A stretch of DNA of 64,000 nucleotides from an uncultured Oscillospiraceae bacterium (GTDB lineage Bacteria > Bacillota > Clostridia > Oscillospirales > Acutalibacteraceae): assembly GCA_949297075.1 (NCBI GenBank), contig CASFRX010000046.1:1-64000 (forward strand), written 5' to 3'. Position numbers and translations under genes: made by a program. Below are positions 34,287 through 43,548 of the stretch, piece by piece. Every line of letters starts with the position of its first letter. Position 1 is the stretch's first letter. The notes under the pieces are model-generated. The model did not search any database and had not been told where the DNA came from. It worked only from the letters and a program-made list of their open reading frames with translations.

Positions 34287-35122
34287 TTAAGTTCGCCTCC
34301 AGGGTTGACTATGTTGAGAATTGTTCGTGCGATTGCTTCTCCTGCACTCTTGGGTGAGTACATTCCGGGTAATGACGGACATCGGATTACCCTGATTCCC
34401 TCTGCCTCCGCCGCTGTGAAATCCACCCCGAAAGGCGCAGAGGCAATTTCAATAATAAGGCAGCTTTTTGGTAGGCTTTTGATGAATTTTTCGGTTACAA
34501 CAGGGGCAGGTACGGTGTTTACAACTAAATCAAAGGCTATGTTTTGACTTGAGATGCTGTCAAGCGGTATAGCTTTACAGTTATCTGCTTCGGCTGCGGC
34601 TCTGTCCCTTTCGCTTCGGGCAAAAGCCCATACCTGAGCCCCTAAGGCAACAAGTCTCCTTGCAAGGGCTGAACTTGCCTTGCCATAGCCGAAAACTGCC
34701 ACTTTGCTGCCGTGTAAATCAATGCTCATTGAGCCGATTGCCTCGTGAATTACACCCTCGGCAGTTGAGATTGAATTTAGTATTGCAAGAGCTTCGTTTT
34801 TATAATAGTCGTAAAGCTTTATATCTTTACAGCTGAGTTCTACCTCTAAATCCTTGCTCGGCATGCCTGCAAAGACTGTTTTGCTCTCGTCAAGGGCTCT
34901 AATCACTTTTTTCAGCGTCAGAGGAGCTATGCTCATTGGTGAATTTATGCGTATTCCGTCACGGCTGACGGGGAGAGGTAATACAATGTAATCGGCGGCT
35001 TCAACCATTCTTTCAAATTCAGGGCAATCCTCTGCGGTGGTTACGCTGCAGCCCTGCCGCATTAAATATTGAGCGGCGTATTGCTGTCGCTGGTCGCCGC
35101 CTATAAACAAAAACTTTTTCAT
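34283..35122 (-). CDS. dpaA: Dipicolinate synthase subunit A
   Basis: NAD(P)-dependent partner of DpaB (SpoVFA). The 279-aa product has a start region FLFIGGDQRQQYAAQYL and a Rossmann motif VAVFGYGKASSALARRL near residues 140-156. TGGAGAAAT precedes ATG 35122. A sigma-K-like element lies about 55 nt upstream, fitting the mother-cell expression of spoVF known from Bacillus. Expected substrate: the dihydrodipicolinate-pathway intermediate from lysine synthesis. Confidence 0.93.
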   Translation of the reverse strand: MKKFLFIGGDQRQQYAAQYLMRQGCSVTTAEDCPEFERMVEAADYIVLPLPVSRDGIRINSPMSIAPLTLKKVIRALDESKTVFAGMPSKDLEVELSCKDIKLYDYYKNEALAILNSISTAEGVIHEAIGSMSIDLHGSKVAVFGYGKASSALARRLVALGAQVWAFARSERDRAAAEADNCKAIPLDSISSQNIAFDLVVNTVPAPVVTEKFIKSLPKSCLIIEIASAPFGVDFTAAEAEGIRVIRCPSLPGMYSPKSAGEAIARTILNIVNPGGELK

Positions 35123-35162
35123 TTTAATTTCTCCATTTGTCGAAAAAATAGGTTAAAATAAT

Positions 35163-35191
35163 TTGCTCTATAACATAATATGTGTTATAAT
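35163..35191 (+). promoter_or_regulatory. Sigma-A promoter of murC
   Basis: TTGCTC (35163-35168), 17 nt, perfect TATAAT (35186-35191), 40 nt before the murC start. Confidence 0.7.
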
Positions 35192-35201
35192 AGCTTTCTG
35201 T
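35175..35201 (-). promoter_or_regulatory. Sigma-K-like promoter element of dpaAB
   Basis: On the minus strand, AC (35201-35200), a 17-nt spacer and CATATTAT (35182-35175) fit the Bacillus sigma-K pattern AC-N16/17-CATANNNT. It overlaps the murC promoter on the opposite strand. AT-rich DNA makes chance matches possible. Confidence 0.45.
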
Positions 35202-35230
35202 GAAATAATTGAGCTCGGAGGTAAGTGGTT

Positions 35231-36607
35231 TTGAAAACTATAGATGAGCTTTTAAAGGAAATTAAGCGTGTGCATTTCATAGGCATAGGCGGCAGCGGTA
35301 TGTGCCCCCTTGCGGAAATACTGCACGCAGAGGGCTATGAGGTCAGCGGCAGCGATGTTAACGAAAGCGAGCCTCTCAGCCGCATAAGAAAGCTCGGCAT
35401 ACCCGTAAGTATGCCGCAGAAAGCAGAAAACATAATCGGCGCCGAAATGATAGTTTATACGGCGGCGCTTTTGCCCGATAACCCCGAACTTGTTGCCGCA
35501 AAGGCATCGGGCATACCCACATTTGAGCGTTCAAAGCTTTTCGGCGCAATAACAAGAATTTATGACAACGCTGTTTGTATCAGCGGAACTCACGGCAAAA
35601 CGACAGTAACTTCCATGCTCACTCAAATTATGATTGAAGCAGGCGCAGACCCAAGCGCAGTAATCGGAGGCAGACTGCCCCTTATTCAGTCAAACGGCAG
35701 GGTAGGCAAGACGGAAAACCTTGTCTGCGAAGCTTGTGAGTTTGTGGATACTTTCCTCGATTTGTCTCCCGATGTTGCGGTTATTCTCAACATTGACGAA
35801 GACCATATGGATTATTTCAAGACTATGGATAATCTCATTGCTTCCTTTCACAAATTCTGCAGCCTGACAACCCGTACCCTGGTTGTCAATAAATCTGACC
35901 CTGAGGTTTTAAAGGCTATAGAGGGCATAGACGACAAGAGAATTGTAACCTTCGGCAAAACACCTGATTGCGATTTCTATCCCGAAAACATAGTGTATAA
36001 CAAGGGTTATGCTCGCTTTGATATTTGCTCCGGCGGCAATTCTCTCGGCACTGTACAGCTTGGTATTCCGGGGGAACACAATGTTTTAAATACGCTTGCT
36101 GCGGTTGCCGCTGCATGGGTCAGCGGAATAGAGGTAAAGAATTGTATTGCGCCCATTGAGCATTTCGGCGGCGCAGGAAGACGCTTTGAGAAGCTCGGCG
36201 TTTACAACGGCATTACCGTGGTTGACGATTACGCTCATCATCCGGCTGAGCTTAGAGTAACTCTCAACGCCGCAAAGGATATGGGATATAACAAGGTGTG
36301 GGCAGTTTTCCAGCCCTTTACCTATACTCGCACAGCTATGCTTATGGACGATTTTGCCGAAGTTCTTCAAATTGCGGACAGAGTTGTTATGACGGAAATT
36401 ATGGGCTCACGGGAGGTCAATACTCTCGGTGTTTACACAAGTCAGCTTGCGGAAAAAATCCCGGGCAGTGTGTGGTTCAACACCTTTGACGAGGTTGCGG
36501 AATATATTGTCAATAACGCTGAAAGCGGCGATTTGGTTTTGACCTTAGGTTGCGGAGATATTTACAAAGCCGCTAAAATTATGAAAGACCTTTGGGATAA
36601 GAAGTGA
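35231..36607 (+). CDS. murC: UDP-N-acetylmuramate--L-alanine ligase
   Basis: Adds L-Ala to UDP-MurNAc in peptidoglycan synthesis. The product is 458 aa from TTG 35231. The N-terminal Rossmann motif HFIGIGGSGM, the ATP loop GTHGKTTV near residue 115, the HMDYF segment and VVDDYAHHP are all present. GGAGGT lies 8 nt before the TTG, but only 2 nt before the GTG at 35225, so TTG is preferred. Confidence 0.95.
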   Translation: MKTIDELLKEIKRVHFIGIGGSGMCPLAEILHAEGYEVSGSDVNESEPLSRIRKLGIPVSMPQKAENIIGAEMIVYTAALLPDNPELVAAKASGIPTFERSKLFGAITRIYDNAVCISGTHGKTTVTSMLTQIMIEAGADPSAVIGGRLPLIQSNGRVGKTENLVCEACEFVDTFLDLSPDVAVILNIDEDHMDYFKTMDNLIASFHKFCSLTTRTLVVNKSDPEVLKAIEGIDDKRIVTFGKTPDCDFYPENIVYNKGYARFDICSGGNSLGTVQLGIPGEHNVLNTLAAVAAAWVSGIEVKNCIAPIEHFGGAGRRFEKLGVYNGITVVDDYAHHPAELRVTLNAAKDMGYNKVWAVFQPFTYTRTAMLMDDFAEVLQIADRVVMTEIMGSREVNTLGVYTSQLAEKIPGSVWFNTFDEVAEYIVNNAESGDLVLTLGCGDIYKAAKIMKDLWDKK

Positions 36608-36628
36608 AAAAATTAAGGAGAAATTAAA

Positions 36629-38233
36629 TTGATTCAGGCTATTAATGTAACCTTACAGTACGGCGGCAGAACCCTTTTTCAGGGCGCTGACCTTACTTTC
36701 AGCCGCGGCAACTGCTACGGCATAATCGGCGCCAACGGCGCCGGCAAATCAACCTTTTTGAAAATTCTCTCCGGCGAAATTGAGCCCAACAAGGGCGAGG
36801 TTGTTATAACTCCCGGTGAGCGTATGTCAATTTTGAAGCAGGATCACTTTGCTTTTGACGATTGCGATGTTATCCGCACTGTTCTGCTCGGCAATCCGAA
36901 GCTCTGCGAAATAATTGACGAAAAAGAGGCTCTCTATTCAAAAGAGGATTTTACAGAGGAAGACGGTATGCGCATAAGCGAGCTTGAGGAAGCTTTTGCG
37001 GAAATGGACGGCTGGAGTGCAGAAAGTGATGCGGAAATTCTCCTCAACGGTCTCGGCGTAACAAATGAATATCACTACGAGCAGATGAAAAATCTGCCTA
37101 ACGATATAAAGGTTAAGGTTCTTCTTGCTCAGGCTCTTTTCGGTCAACCCGATATTCTTCTCATGGACGAGCCTACCAACCACCTTGATGTTGAGGCTAT
37201 TCATTGGCTGGAAGAATTTCTTATTGATCTGCACAGCACGGTTATAGTTGTTTCCCATGACCGCCATTTCCTCAACAAGGTTTGTACCCACACGGTTGAT
37301 ATAGATTACGGCAAGATTACCATGAGCGTAGGTAACTACGATTTCTGGTATGAATATACTCAGATGGCTCAGCGCCAGCTCAGAGAGCAGAATAAAAAGG
37401 CTGAAGCGAAGATTAAAGAGCTTCAGGATTTCATTGCCCGTTTCAGTGCAAATGCCTCCAAATCCAAGCAGGCAACAAGCCGCAAAAAGCTCCTTGATAA
37501 TATCAATGTTGCGGAAATTCCGGTCTCCTCACGCCGTTTTCCGTTCATATCCTTTAAGCCTGATAGAGAAATCGGCAACGAGGTGCTGACCGTTACTAAT
37601 ATAAGCAAGACAATCGACGGCAAAAAGGTGTTGGATAATGTGTCTTTCACAGTTCTTCCCCACGAAAAGGTTGCTCTTATCGGCACAGATACCCTTGCAA
37701 AAACAACCTTGCTCAAGATTCTTGCTGAGGAAATCGAGCCCGATGAGGGTACAATCAAGTGGGGAGTTACAACCTCTCGTTCATATTTCCCCAGCGATAA
37801 CAGCGCTTACTTTGATGGGGTAGAGGACAGCCTTTGCGATTGGATTCGCAGCTATTCCGACCTTGTTTTTGAAACCGATGTCAGAGGTTGGCTTGGCCGT
37901 ATGATGTTCTCCGGGGAAGAGGCTATGAAAAAGGCAAAGGTGCTTTCCGGCGGCGAGAGAGTTCGCTGTATGCTCTGTAAAATGATGCTCAGCGGCGCCA
38001 ATGTGCTCCTGCTTGACGAACCCACCAACCATCTTGACCTTGAGTCTATCGCTTCTCTGAACGAAGGTCTTATGAAGTTTACCGAAAGCGTAATTTTCAC
38101 TTCACACGACCATCAATTTATCCAGACTATTGCAGACAGGCTTATTGATGTCACTCCCGGCAGCTTCTACGATAAGAAAATCACCTATGATGAATATCTT
38201 GAGGAGCGTGCGGCACAGGCTCAAAACGGATAG
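36629..38233 (+). CDS. ABC-F family ATPase (duplicated NBD)
   Basis: Soluble 534-aa protein with two ATPase domains and no membrane segments; ABC-F proteins act on the ribosome. NBD1 has Walker A GANGAGKS (34-41) and LLMDEPTNHLD (177-187), but its signature position reads LPNDIKVK instead of LSGGQ. NBD2 has a normal LSGGER and LLLDEPTNHLD, but its Walker A is GTDTLAKT, with Ala for the last Gly. A charged coiled linker spans about 240-290. It is 22 nt after murC. Resistance versus housekeeping function cannot be decided. Confidence 0.9.
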   Translation: MIQAINVTLQYGGRTLFQGADLTFSRGNCYGIIGANGAGKSTFLKILSGEIEPNKGEVVITPGERMSILKQDHFAFDDCDVIRTVLLGNPKLCEIIDEKEALYSKEDFTEEDGMRISELEEAFAEMDGWSAESDAEILLNGLGVTNEYHYEQMKNLPNDIKVKVLLAQALFGQPDILLMDEPTNHLDVEAIHWLEEFLIDLHSTVIVVSHDRHFLNKVCTHTVDIDYGKITMSVGNYDFWYEYTQMAQRQLREQNKKAEAKIKELQDFIARFSANASKSKQATSRKKLLDNINVAEIPVSSRRFPFISFKPDREIGNEVLTVTNISKTIDGKKVLDNVSFTVLPHEKVALIGTDTLAKTTLLKILAEEIEPDEGTIKWGVTTSRSYFPSDNSAYFDGVEDSLCDWIRSYSDLVFETDVRGWLGRMMFSGEEAMKKAKVLSGGERVRCMLCKMMLSGANVLLLDEPTNHLDLESIASLNEGLMKFTESVIFTSHDHQFIQTIADRLIDVTPGSFYDKKITYDEYLEERAAQAQNG

Positions 38234-38256
38234 ACTTAAATATTTTTTAAAATCAC

Positions 38257-38285
38257 TTGAAAATGTTTAAAAGATATAATATAAT
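38257..38285 (+). promoter_or_regulatory. Sigma-A promoter of the SRP RNA
   Basis: TTGAAA (38257-38262), 17 nt, perfect TATAAT (38280-38285). Predicted start is near 38292. Confidence 0.75.
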
Positions 38286-38291
38286 ATAGAC

Positions 38292-38446
38292 TATCCATGA
38301 CAGCTTTGTTTTGGTCATGTGGTGTGTGGGTTCTGTGCGACGGTGCACTGCGAACCATGTCAGGCGGGGAACCGAGCAGCATTAAGCAGATCGTACTGTG
38401 CGCCACAGTCCGCCTGCACACTGCATGACCAAGGCAAAGCTGTTTT
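38292..38446 (+). ncRNA. ffs: Signal recognition particle RNA (small, 4.5S-like)
   Basis: Scaffold of SRP that binds Ffh. The conserved domain IV is at about 38354-38393 (CCATGTCAGGCGGGGAAC, then GAGCAGCATTAAGCAGA). It is flanked by long arms that pair end to end: CAGCTTTG...GGTCATG...GTGTG with CACAC...CATGACC...CAAAGCTG. Total about 150 nt, so it lacks a full Alu domain. The outer stem is followed by TTTTT and doubles as terminator. The position just before dnaX is common in Firmicutes. Confidence 0.88.
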
Positions 38447-38475
38447 TCATCTGAAGAAACCGAGGTGAGCTTATT

Positions 38476-40083
38476 ATGTCTATGTACCGTGCCCTTTACC
38501 GCACATGGCGACCCAAAACATTCAGCGATGTTGTGGGTCAGCAGCATATTACCAACACTCTGCAAAACGAGCTTAAGGCGAATAAGCTTGCTCATGCCTA
38601 TTTGTTCACAGGCTCACGGGGCACAGGCAAGACAAGCTGCGCCAAAATCCTGGCTAAGGCTGTCAACTGCGAAAATTTGCAGGACGGCAACCCCTGTAAC
38701 GAATGTGAGGTATGCAAAGGCATAGATTCGGGCGCAATACTCGATGTTGTGGAAATTGATGCCGCAAGTAACAACGGCGTTGACAATATCCGTGATTTGC
38801 GCGATGAAGCCAACTACACTCCCGTGCGTGCAAAATACAGGGTGTATATAATCGACGAAGTTCATATGCTTTCCGTCGGTGCGTTCAATGCTCTGCTCAA
38901 AACTCTTGAAGAGCCGCCTGAACATGTTAAGTTTATCCTTGCCACTACAGAGGTTCACAAGCTCCCTGCAACAATTCTTTCCCGTTGCCAGCGCTTTGAT
39001 TTCAAGCGCATTGAGCCGCAGGATATTGCATATCAGCTCAATAAGGTTGCGGCGGGCGAAGGCTTTACCATTGAGGATGAAGCCGCTTCGCTCATTGCCA
39101 AGGTTGCAGACGGCGGTATGCGTGATGCCCTTTCTCTCCTTGACCAGTGTCAGGGTCAGAGCAGTAATGTCACGGCTCAGCTTGTCAGCAGCGTTGCAGG
39201 CTTAACGGGGCATGACCATCTCTTTGCTCTTGCAGACTGTATCAAGAATAAGGACTGTGCAGGAGCGCTGAGCATTATAAACGATTTGCATAATTCCTCC
39301 TGTGATATGGAGCGGCTGTGTACGCAGCTCATAGACCACTACCGCAACTTAATGATTATCCGTTCGGTTAAGGATTGTGCCGGGCTTATAGTCTGTACAG
39401 CGGCTGAGCTCAAACAGCTTGAAGCTCAGGCAATGAGCTACACTTTAGAGCAGATTATGTATGTTCTCTCCGTGCTTGAAGCCACAAGTGGAAGCCTTCG
39501 CAGAGGATTAAACCGCAGAGTTGAAACGGAGATGGCTTTTGTCCGCCTTTGTACGGAGAATTTGGATTCATCGGTTGACGCCCTTTTGAAGCGTGTTGCC
39601 GAGCTTGAAAAAGCCGTTAGAACAGGTGCGGTAGCTTCCGTACAGCCGAGCCAAACGGCTCAGCCCGAACAGCCTCATGCAGAAAAGCCTAAACCCAAAG
39701 AATTGCCTGAGGGTGAGCTCAACTGCTGGCAGGATATTGTGCAGGAGCTCAAAACAATAAATATGCCCCTCTCCGGTTTGCTCATAGATTCAACGGCGGC
39801 AGTCAGCGGAAAGTTTATCGTTATCTATTCCGGCAATTCATCTATCGGTGCATTGCTAAAGCTCAATAATAATTTGGCCGACCTTAAAAAGGCGGTGTTC
39901 AATGTTACAGGTGCGGTTTATAAAATCGGCGTCAAAAAGCCTGAAACGGCTGAGCCGACGCCTGACCCGTATGCCGATGCTTTGCCTCCGCCCCCTCCTG
40001 AGCCGGCTCAAGAGGAGAGCGACCCCCTAAATGAGCTTTTGGGCAGAGCTAAGCAAAGCGGAATAGAAATCAAAATCAACTAA
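38476..40083 (+). CDS. dnaX: DNA polymerase III subunit gamma/tau
   Basis: Clamp-loader ATPase of the replisome. The 535-aa product has Walker A GSRGTGKT (46-53), a zinc module with C65, C74, C77 and C80, Walker B IIDEVHML near 123-130, and the SRC sensor motif LSRCQRFDF. A proline/glutamate-rich linker begins near 390, followed by a short tau-like C-terminal domain. The start ATG 38476 follows GAGGTGAG. Confidence 0.95.
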   Translation: MSMYRALYRTWRPKTFSDVVGQQHITNTLQNELKANKLAHAYLFTGSRGTGKTSCAKILAKAVNCENLQDGNPCNECEVCKGIDSGAILDVVEIDAASNNGVDNIRDLRDEANYTPVRAKYRVYIIDEVHMLSVGAFNALLKTLEEPPEHVKFILATTEVHKLPATILSRCQRFDFKRIEPQDIAYQLNKVAAGEGFTIEDEAASLIAKVADGGMRDALSLLDQCQGQSSNVTAQLVSSVAGLTGHDHLFALADCIKNKDCAGALSIINDLHNSSCDMERLCTQLIDHYRNLMIIRSVKDCAGLIVCTAAELKQLEAQAMSYTLEQIMYVLSVLEATSGSLRRGLNRRVETEMAFVRLCTENLDSSVDALLKRVAELEKAVRTGAVASVQPSQTAQPEQPHAEKPKPKELPEGELNCWQDIVQELKTINMPLSGLLIDSTAAVSGKFIVIYSGNSSIGALLKLNNNLADLKKAVFNVTGAVYKIGVKKPETAEPTPDPYADALPPPPPEPAQEESDPLNELLGRAKQSGIEIKIN

Positions 40084-40126
40084 GTTACTAAAAAACAAAA
40101 TATAAATTTGAAAGGAAATATTTAAA

Positions 40127-40465
40127 ATGAAAGCAAGAATTCCCGGTTCACAGGCCGGCGGTCAGGCAGCAATGCTCAAAAAACTTCAGGAAATGCAGGA
40201 AGAAATGCAGAGAACTCAGGAAGAAGTAGAGTCAACTGATTATGTTGCGTCCGCAGGCGGCGGTGCAGTTGAAGCAACTGTCACAGGAGCAAAGGTCGTT
40301 AAAGATATTAAAATCAACCCCGAGGTTGTTGACCCCGAAGATGTTGAGATGCTGCAGGATATGATTATTGCCGCTGTTAACGAGGCTCTTCGCAAGGCAG
40401 AGGACGCCATGAATCAGGGCATGGAAAGGGTAAAGGGCGGTCTCAGTATCCCCGGTCTGTTTTAA
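40127..40465 (+). CDS. ybaB: YbaB/EbfC nucleoid-associated protein
   Basis: Small DNA-binding protein of 112 aa that forms dimers on the nucleoid. It has the helical LKKLQEMQEEMQRTQEEV segment, the ASAGGGAVEATVTG strand region and a C-terminal MERVKGGLSIPGLF. The arrangement dnaX-ybaB-recR is widely conserved. AAAGGAA precedes the ATG. Confidence 0.94.
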   Translation: MKARIPGSQAGGQAAMLKKLQEMQEEMQRTQEEVESTDYVASAGGGAVEATVTGAKVVKDIKINPEVVDPEDVEMLQDMIIAAVNEALRKAEDAMNQGMERVKGGLSIPGLF

Positions 40466-40468
40466 TTC

Positions 40469-41068
40469 ATGGCTTATGAGGTTGCAACGCTGGCAAAGCT
40501 CATCGAACAGTTTGAGCGTATGCCCAGCATAGGTCACAAAACGGCACAGCGCCTTGCCTTTTATGTGCTTGATATGAGCGATGAGCAGGCAAAGGACTTT
40601 GCAAAAGCGATTTTAGACGCTCACGAAAAAATTCACCGTTGCGCAGTTTGCTGCAATTTGTCGGAGGATGAGCTTTGCCCTATTTGTGCAAAAGAGGGCA
40701 GGGATAAGTCCGTTGTCTGCGTTGTTGAGGATCCGAGAGATGTTATCGCAATCGAGCGCACTCATGAGTTCAACGGCACATATCATGTGCTAAACGGTGT
40801 TATTTCGCCCCTCAACGGCATTGGCCCTGAGGAACTGAGCATTAAAGAGCTCATTGCCCGTATGGGCAGCGGAGAGATTAAAGAGGTTATTATGGCGACT
40901 AATCCCACGGTTGAGGGCGAGGCTACGGCAATGTATGTTTCCCGTTTGCTCAAACCAATGGGGGTTACAACAAGCCGCCTTGCTTACGGTGTGCCTGTGG
41001 GAGCGGATCTTGAATATGCCGATGAGGTAACTCTCCTACGCGCGCTGGAGGGCAGACAGGAAATATAA
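40469..41068 (+). CDS. recR: Recombination protein RecR
   Basis: Works with RecF/RecO to load RecA at gaps. The 199-aa product has a helix-hairpin-helix (MPSIGHKTAQRLAF), a four-cysteine zinc finger (CAVCCNLSEDELCPIC near 54-69) and a Toprim domain beginning VCVVEDPRD. It starts 3 nt after ybaB, so translation is probably coupled. Confidence 0.96.
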   Translation: MAYEVATLAKLIEQFERMPSIGHKTAQRLAFYVLDMSDEQAKDFAKAILDAHEKIHRCAVCCNLSEDELCPICAKEGRDKSVVCVVEDPRDVIAIERTHEFNGTYHVLNGVISPLNGIGPEELSIKELIARMGSGEIKEVIMATNPTVEGEATAMYVSRLLKPMGVTTSRLAYGVPVGADLEYADEVTLLRALEGRQEI

Positions 41069-41084
41069 TTCAGCATAAAAAATA

Positions 41085-41126
41085 AAGCAGAAGTTTGGTT
41101 TTTTCCCAAGCTTCTGCTTCTTTTTT
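41085..41126. terminator. Bidirectional terminator between recR and purC
   Basis: 14-bp stem (41085-41098 / 41106-41119) with a T6 loop, followed by CTTTTTT on plus and by TATTTTTTATG on minus. It serves both converging units. Confidence 0.85.
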
Positions 41127-41139
41127 GTTGACAAGAAAA

Positions 41140-41823
41140 TTATCTTTCGTTGATGTATTTTGTAAGCTCAACGGGGTCAACGATTACGCCGTCCTTATAA
41201 ACTCTCATGTTGCCGGAAGCAATTTCGTCAATAAGAATAACTTCACCGTTGTTGTATCCGAACTCAAACTTAATATCCCAAAGGTCAAGGCCGATTGACT
41301 TGAGGTCGTCAGCAACAATCTTTGTGATTTTGAGTGTCTGCTCCTTCATGCTCTCAAACATAGCGGGAGTCATGATGCCGAGTGCTGCAAGACCTTCGCC
41401 TGTAACAAGGGGATCGCCCTTTTCGTCGTTTTTGAAGGTGCACTCAACATAGCCGCCCTCAAGAACTGTGCCGTCCTCAATGTATTCGCCGTATCTGCGG
41501 ATGAAGCTGCCTGTTGCAACAAGGCGGCAGATAACTTCAAGACCGTGGCCGAATACTGTTGCAGGAAGAACTTCCATTGTAGCGTCGTCAATATTTGCGC
41601 TTACATAGTGAGTTTTAATGCCTGCTTTTTTGAGAAGCTCGAAATAGTGGATGGAAGACTTGAGGTTAGCCTTGCCGATGCCCTCGATTGTGAGACCGAC
41701 TGAGTTTTCGCCGGGATCAAAAACACCGTCTTTGCCTGTGCAGTCGTCCTTGAATTTGAGCATTACATTGCCGTTATCAAGTTTGTAAACATTCTTGGTT
41801 TTGCCTTCGTAGATTTTTTCCAT
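41140..41823 (-). CDS. purC: SAICAR synthetase (phosphoribosylaminoimidazole-succinocarboxamide synthase)
   Basis: Purine step joining aspartate to CAIR with ATP. The 227-aa product is of the short bacterial form, with [15 protein letters not shown] at the N-terminus, [11 protein letters not shown] and the [17 protein letters not shown] motif near 185. TAGGAGTG precedes ATG 41823. It stands apart from other pur genes here. Confidence 0.95.
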   Translation of the reverse strand: MEKIYEGKTKNVYKLDNGNVMLKFKDDCTGKDGVFDPGENSVGLTIEGIGKANLKSSIHYFELLKKAGIKTHYVSANIDDATMEVLPATVFGHGLEVICRLVATGSFIRRYGEYIEDGTVLEGGYVECTFKNDEKGDPLVTGEGLAALGIMTPAMFESMKEQTLKITKIVADDLKSIGLDLWDIKFEFGYNNGEVILIDEIASGNMRVYKDGVIVDPVELTKYINER

Positions 41824-41945
41824 TCTTGAACACTCCTATACAAAATTAACACATTTAATTTATCATATTTTTTAAAAGATGTATATAGTTTTTGAGAAAA
41901 AATGTTTTGAAAGTATAGAAATTTGCGCCTTATTCCTTGTGAATT

Positions 41946-43337
41946 TTAGCTAAGTTTCTTTTCTTTTGACCAAACCATGCCTAAACAGCTCAAAATAATA
42001 AGGACGATAAGGAAGCCTAAGGTGTGTTTCTTGTGGGAGAAAACTGTTGCAACCATCATAAAGCAGCAGCTGCAAATTGCAAAAAATGGAGCGGCAAAGC
42101 GCTTGAAAAAGCCTAAATCTTTGAGCTTGAACATCATCATAAAGAAGATGGGAATATAAAGCAAGTAGCTTGTGACTATAGGCAGCTCCGTTGGGTCAAA
42201 GGCGAATATACCCCAGCCCTTGCTTACATCCGAAAGCTGTGAGCAGTAGAAGAAAAGTAACCACCCTATGCAAAGAAGCAAACCTAAAGCGGCTGAATTG
42301 GAGGGCATATTTGTTGCGCTGTCAACCTGCATAAAGGTTTTGGGATTAGGACCCTTCTTGCGGCTTGCAAGGGAATAAATGCCGCGGCAGCAGGCGAGCA
42401 TACATCCGTTGAGAGTGCCGAAGCAGGAAATAATAACGAATACAAAAATACCTGTTCCGCCAATGCTGCCGAAAACAGCGGCGAAAGCGTTCTTGGCGCC
42501 TGTCTGGCCGCTTGCCATCATTTCAGCGTTGAGAATACTGCCTGCAAGACCCACATAGTAAAGAATGTATATTACAATAATTATAAGAGAGCCGAAAACC
42601 AGCGCACGGGGCAGATTCCTTTTTGCGTCTTTAAGCTCTGCGTTAATTGTTGTTGCAACAATCCAGCCGTCATAGGCAAAGGCAGTGGCACAAACTGCCA
42701 TGAACAGCGCTTCACCTGTGTTAACCTGTTCAACAATGGTGGTAAAGTTTTCAACCGTGTAGCCCTTTGTCAAGCCGTAAACCGTGCCGAAAATTGCCAT
42801 AAGAACAAGGGGTATGAGCTTGATTATGGTTGCGGAAACCTGAACTTTGCCTGCGATGATAGGGGAGAGGAGATTTATTGCAAAGCTGAGAATAAGGTAA
42901 AGGCCTGCAAGAGTCATGCAAAGGCCGCCTGTTATATCCGCCGCATCGTGGAAGATAAGCACAAGGGTATATCTTGCCGAGAGCCATGCCAAAGCCATTG
43001 TCAGGCACGGATAATACATTACGGTCATGAACCAGCCGATGAAGTAAGCGTATTTTTTGCCGACCATGGCTTCTGCGTAGTCAACAAGACCGTTGACCTT
43101 TTCAATTCTCGTTGCAAGAATCGAAAAGGCGTAGGCGCAGGCTATCATTATAATGCCGCCTATAAGCCAGGAGAGTATGCCGATTTTTAGGTTGCCGCCT
43201 GTAGCTGTGAGTATTTTTTCTGCCTTGAAGAAAACACCGCTGCCTATTACAATGCCTGTAACCATGGAGATAGCGGTCATCAGACCGTATTTCTTTTTAA
43301 GCGTAGTTGCCACTGAATCACTCCGTTGATTGTTCAT
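41946..43337 (-). CDS. APC-family amino-acid permease
   Basis: Membrane transporter of 463 aa with about 12 hydrophobic segments. The N-terminal glycine-rich helix GIVIGSGVFF is the substrate-binding signature of the APC superfamily; CATAFAYDGWIVATTINAELKDAKRNLPRAL resembles the LAT/SteT serine-threonine exchanger branch (shown here only to place the fold). Substrate unknown. Single gene, with no partner beside it other than purC downstream. Confidence 0.85.
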   Translation of the reverse strand: MNNQRSDSVATTLKKKYGLMTAISMVTGIVIGSGVFFKAEKILTATGGNLKIGILSWLIGGIIMIACAYAFSILATRIEKVNGLVDYAEAMVGKKYAYFIGWFMTVMYYPCLTMALAWLSARYTLVLIFHDAADITGGLCMTLAGLYLILSFAINLLSPIIAGKVQVSATIIKLIPLVLMAIFGTVYGLTKGYTVENFTTIVEQVNTGEALFMAVCATAFAYDGWIVATTINAELKDAKRNLPRALVFGSLIIIVIYILYYVGLAGSILNAEMMASGQTGAKNAFAAVFGSIGGTGIFVFVIISCFGTLNGCMLACCRGIYSLASRKKGPNPKTFMQVDSATNMPSNSAALGLLLCIGWLLFFYCSQLSDVSKGWGIFAFDPTELPIVTSYLLYIPIFFMMMFKLKDLGFFKRFAAPFFAICSCCFMMVATVFSHKKHTLGFLIVLIILSCLGMVWSKEKKLS

Positions 43338-43481
43338 TATAATGGTTATTTTAATATATTATAGTCGATTTTGCAACAAAAACTTTAAGCTTTTAAGTTA
43401 CATTCTTATAAAATGTTGAAGAAGAAAATCTCATGTTAATATTATGCACAAAGGCAGTCGCATTTTGTCCGTTAAAACTGC

Positions 43482-43509
43482 TTGACAAGTATTATAAATA
43501 TGTTAAAAT
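43482..43509 (+). promoter_or_regulatory. Sigma-A promoter of smpB
   Basis: TTGACA (43482-43487), 16 nt, TAAAAT (43504-43509). Confidence 0.7.
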
Positions 43510-43548
43510 AGTTTAGCATGAGCCGATTATGAAAGGAAGTGACAGGCT

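Noticed and set aside
38476-40083. A programmed frameshift making gamma from tau in dnaX
   Set aside because: I saw no A6-G type slippery site followed by a hairpin at the domain border.
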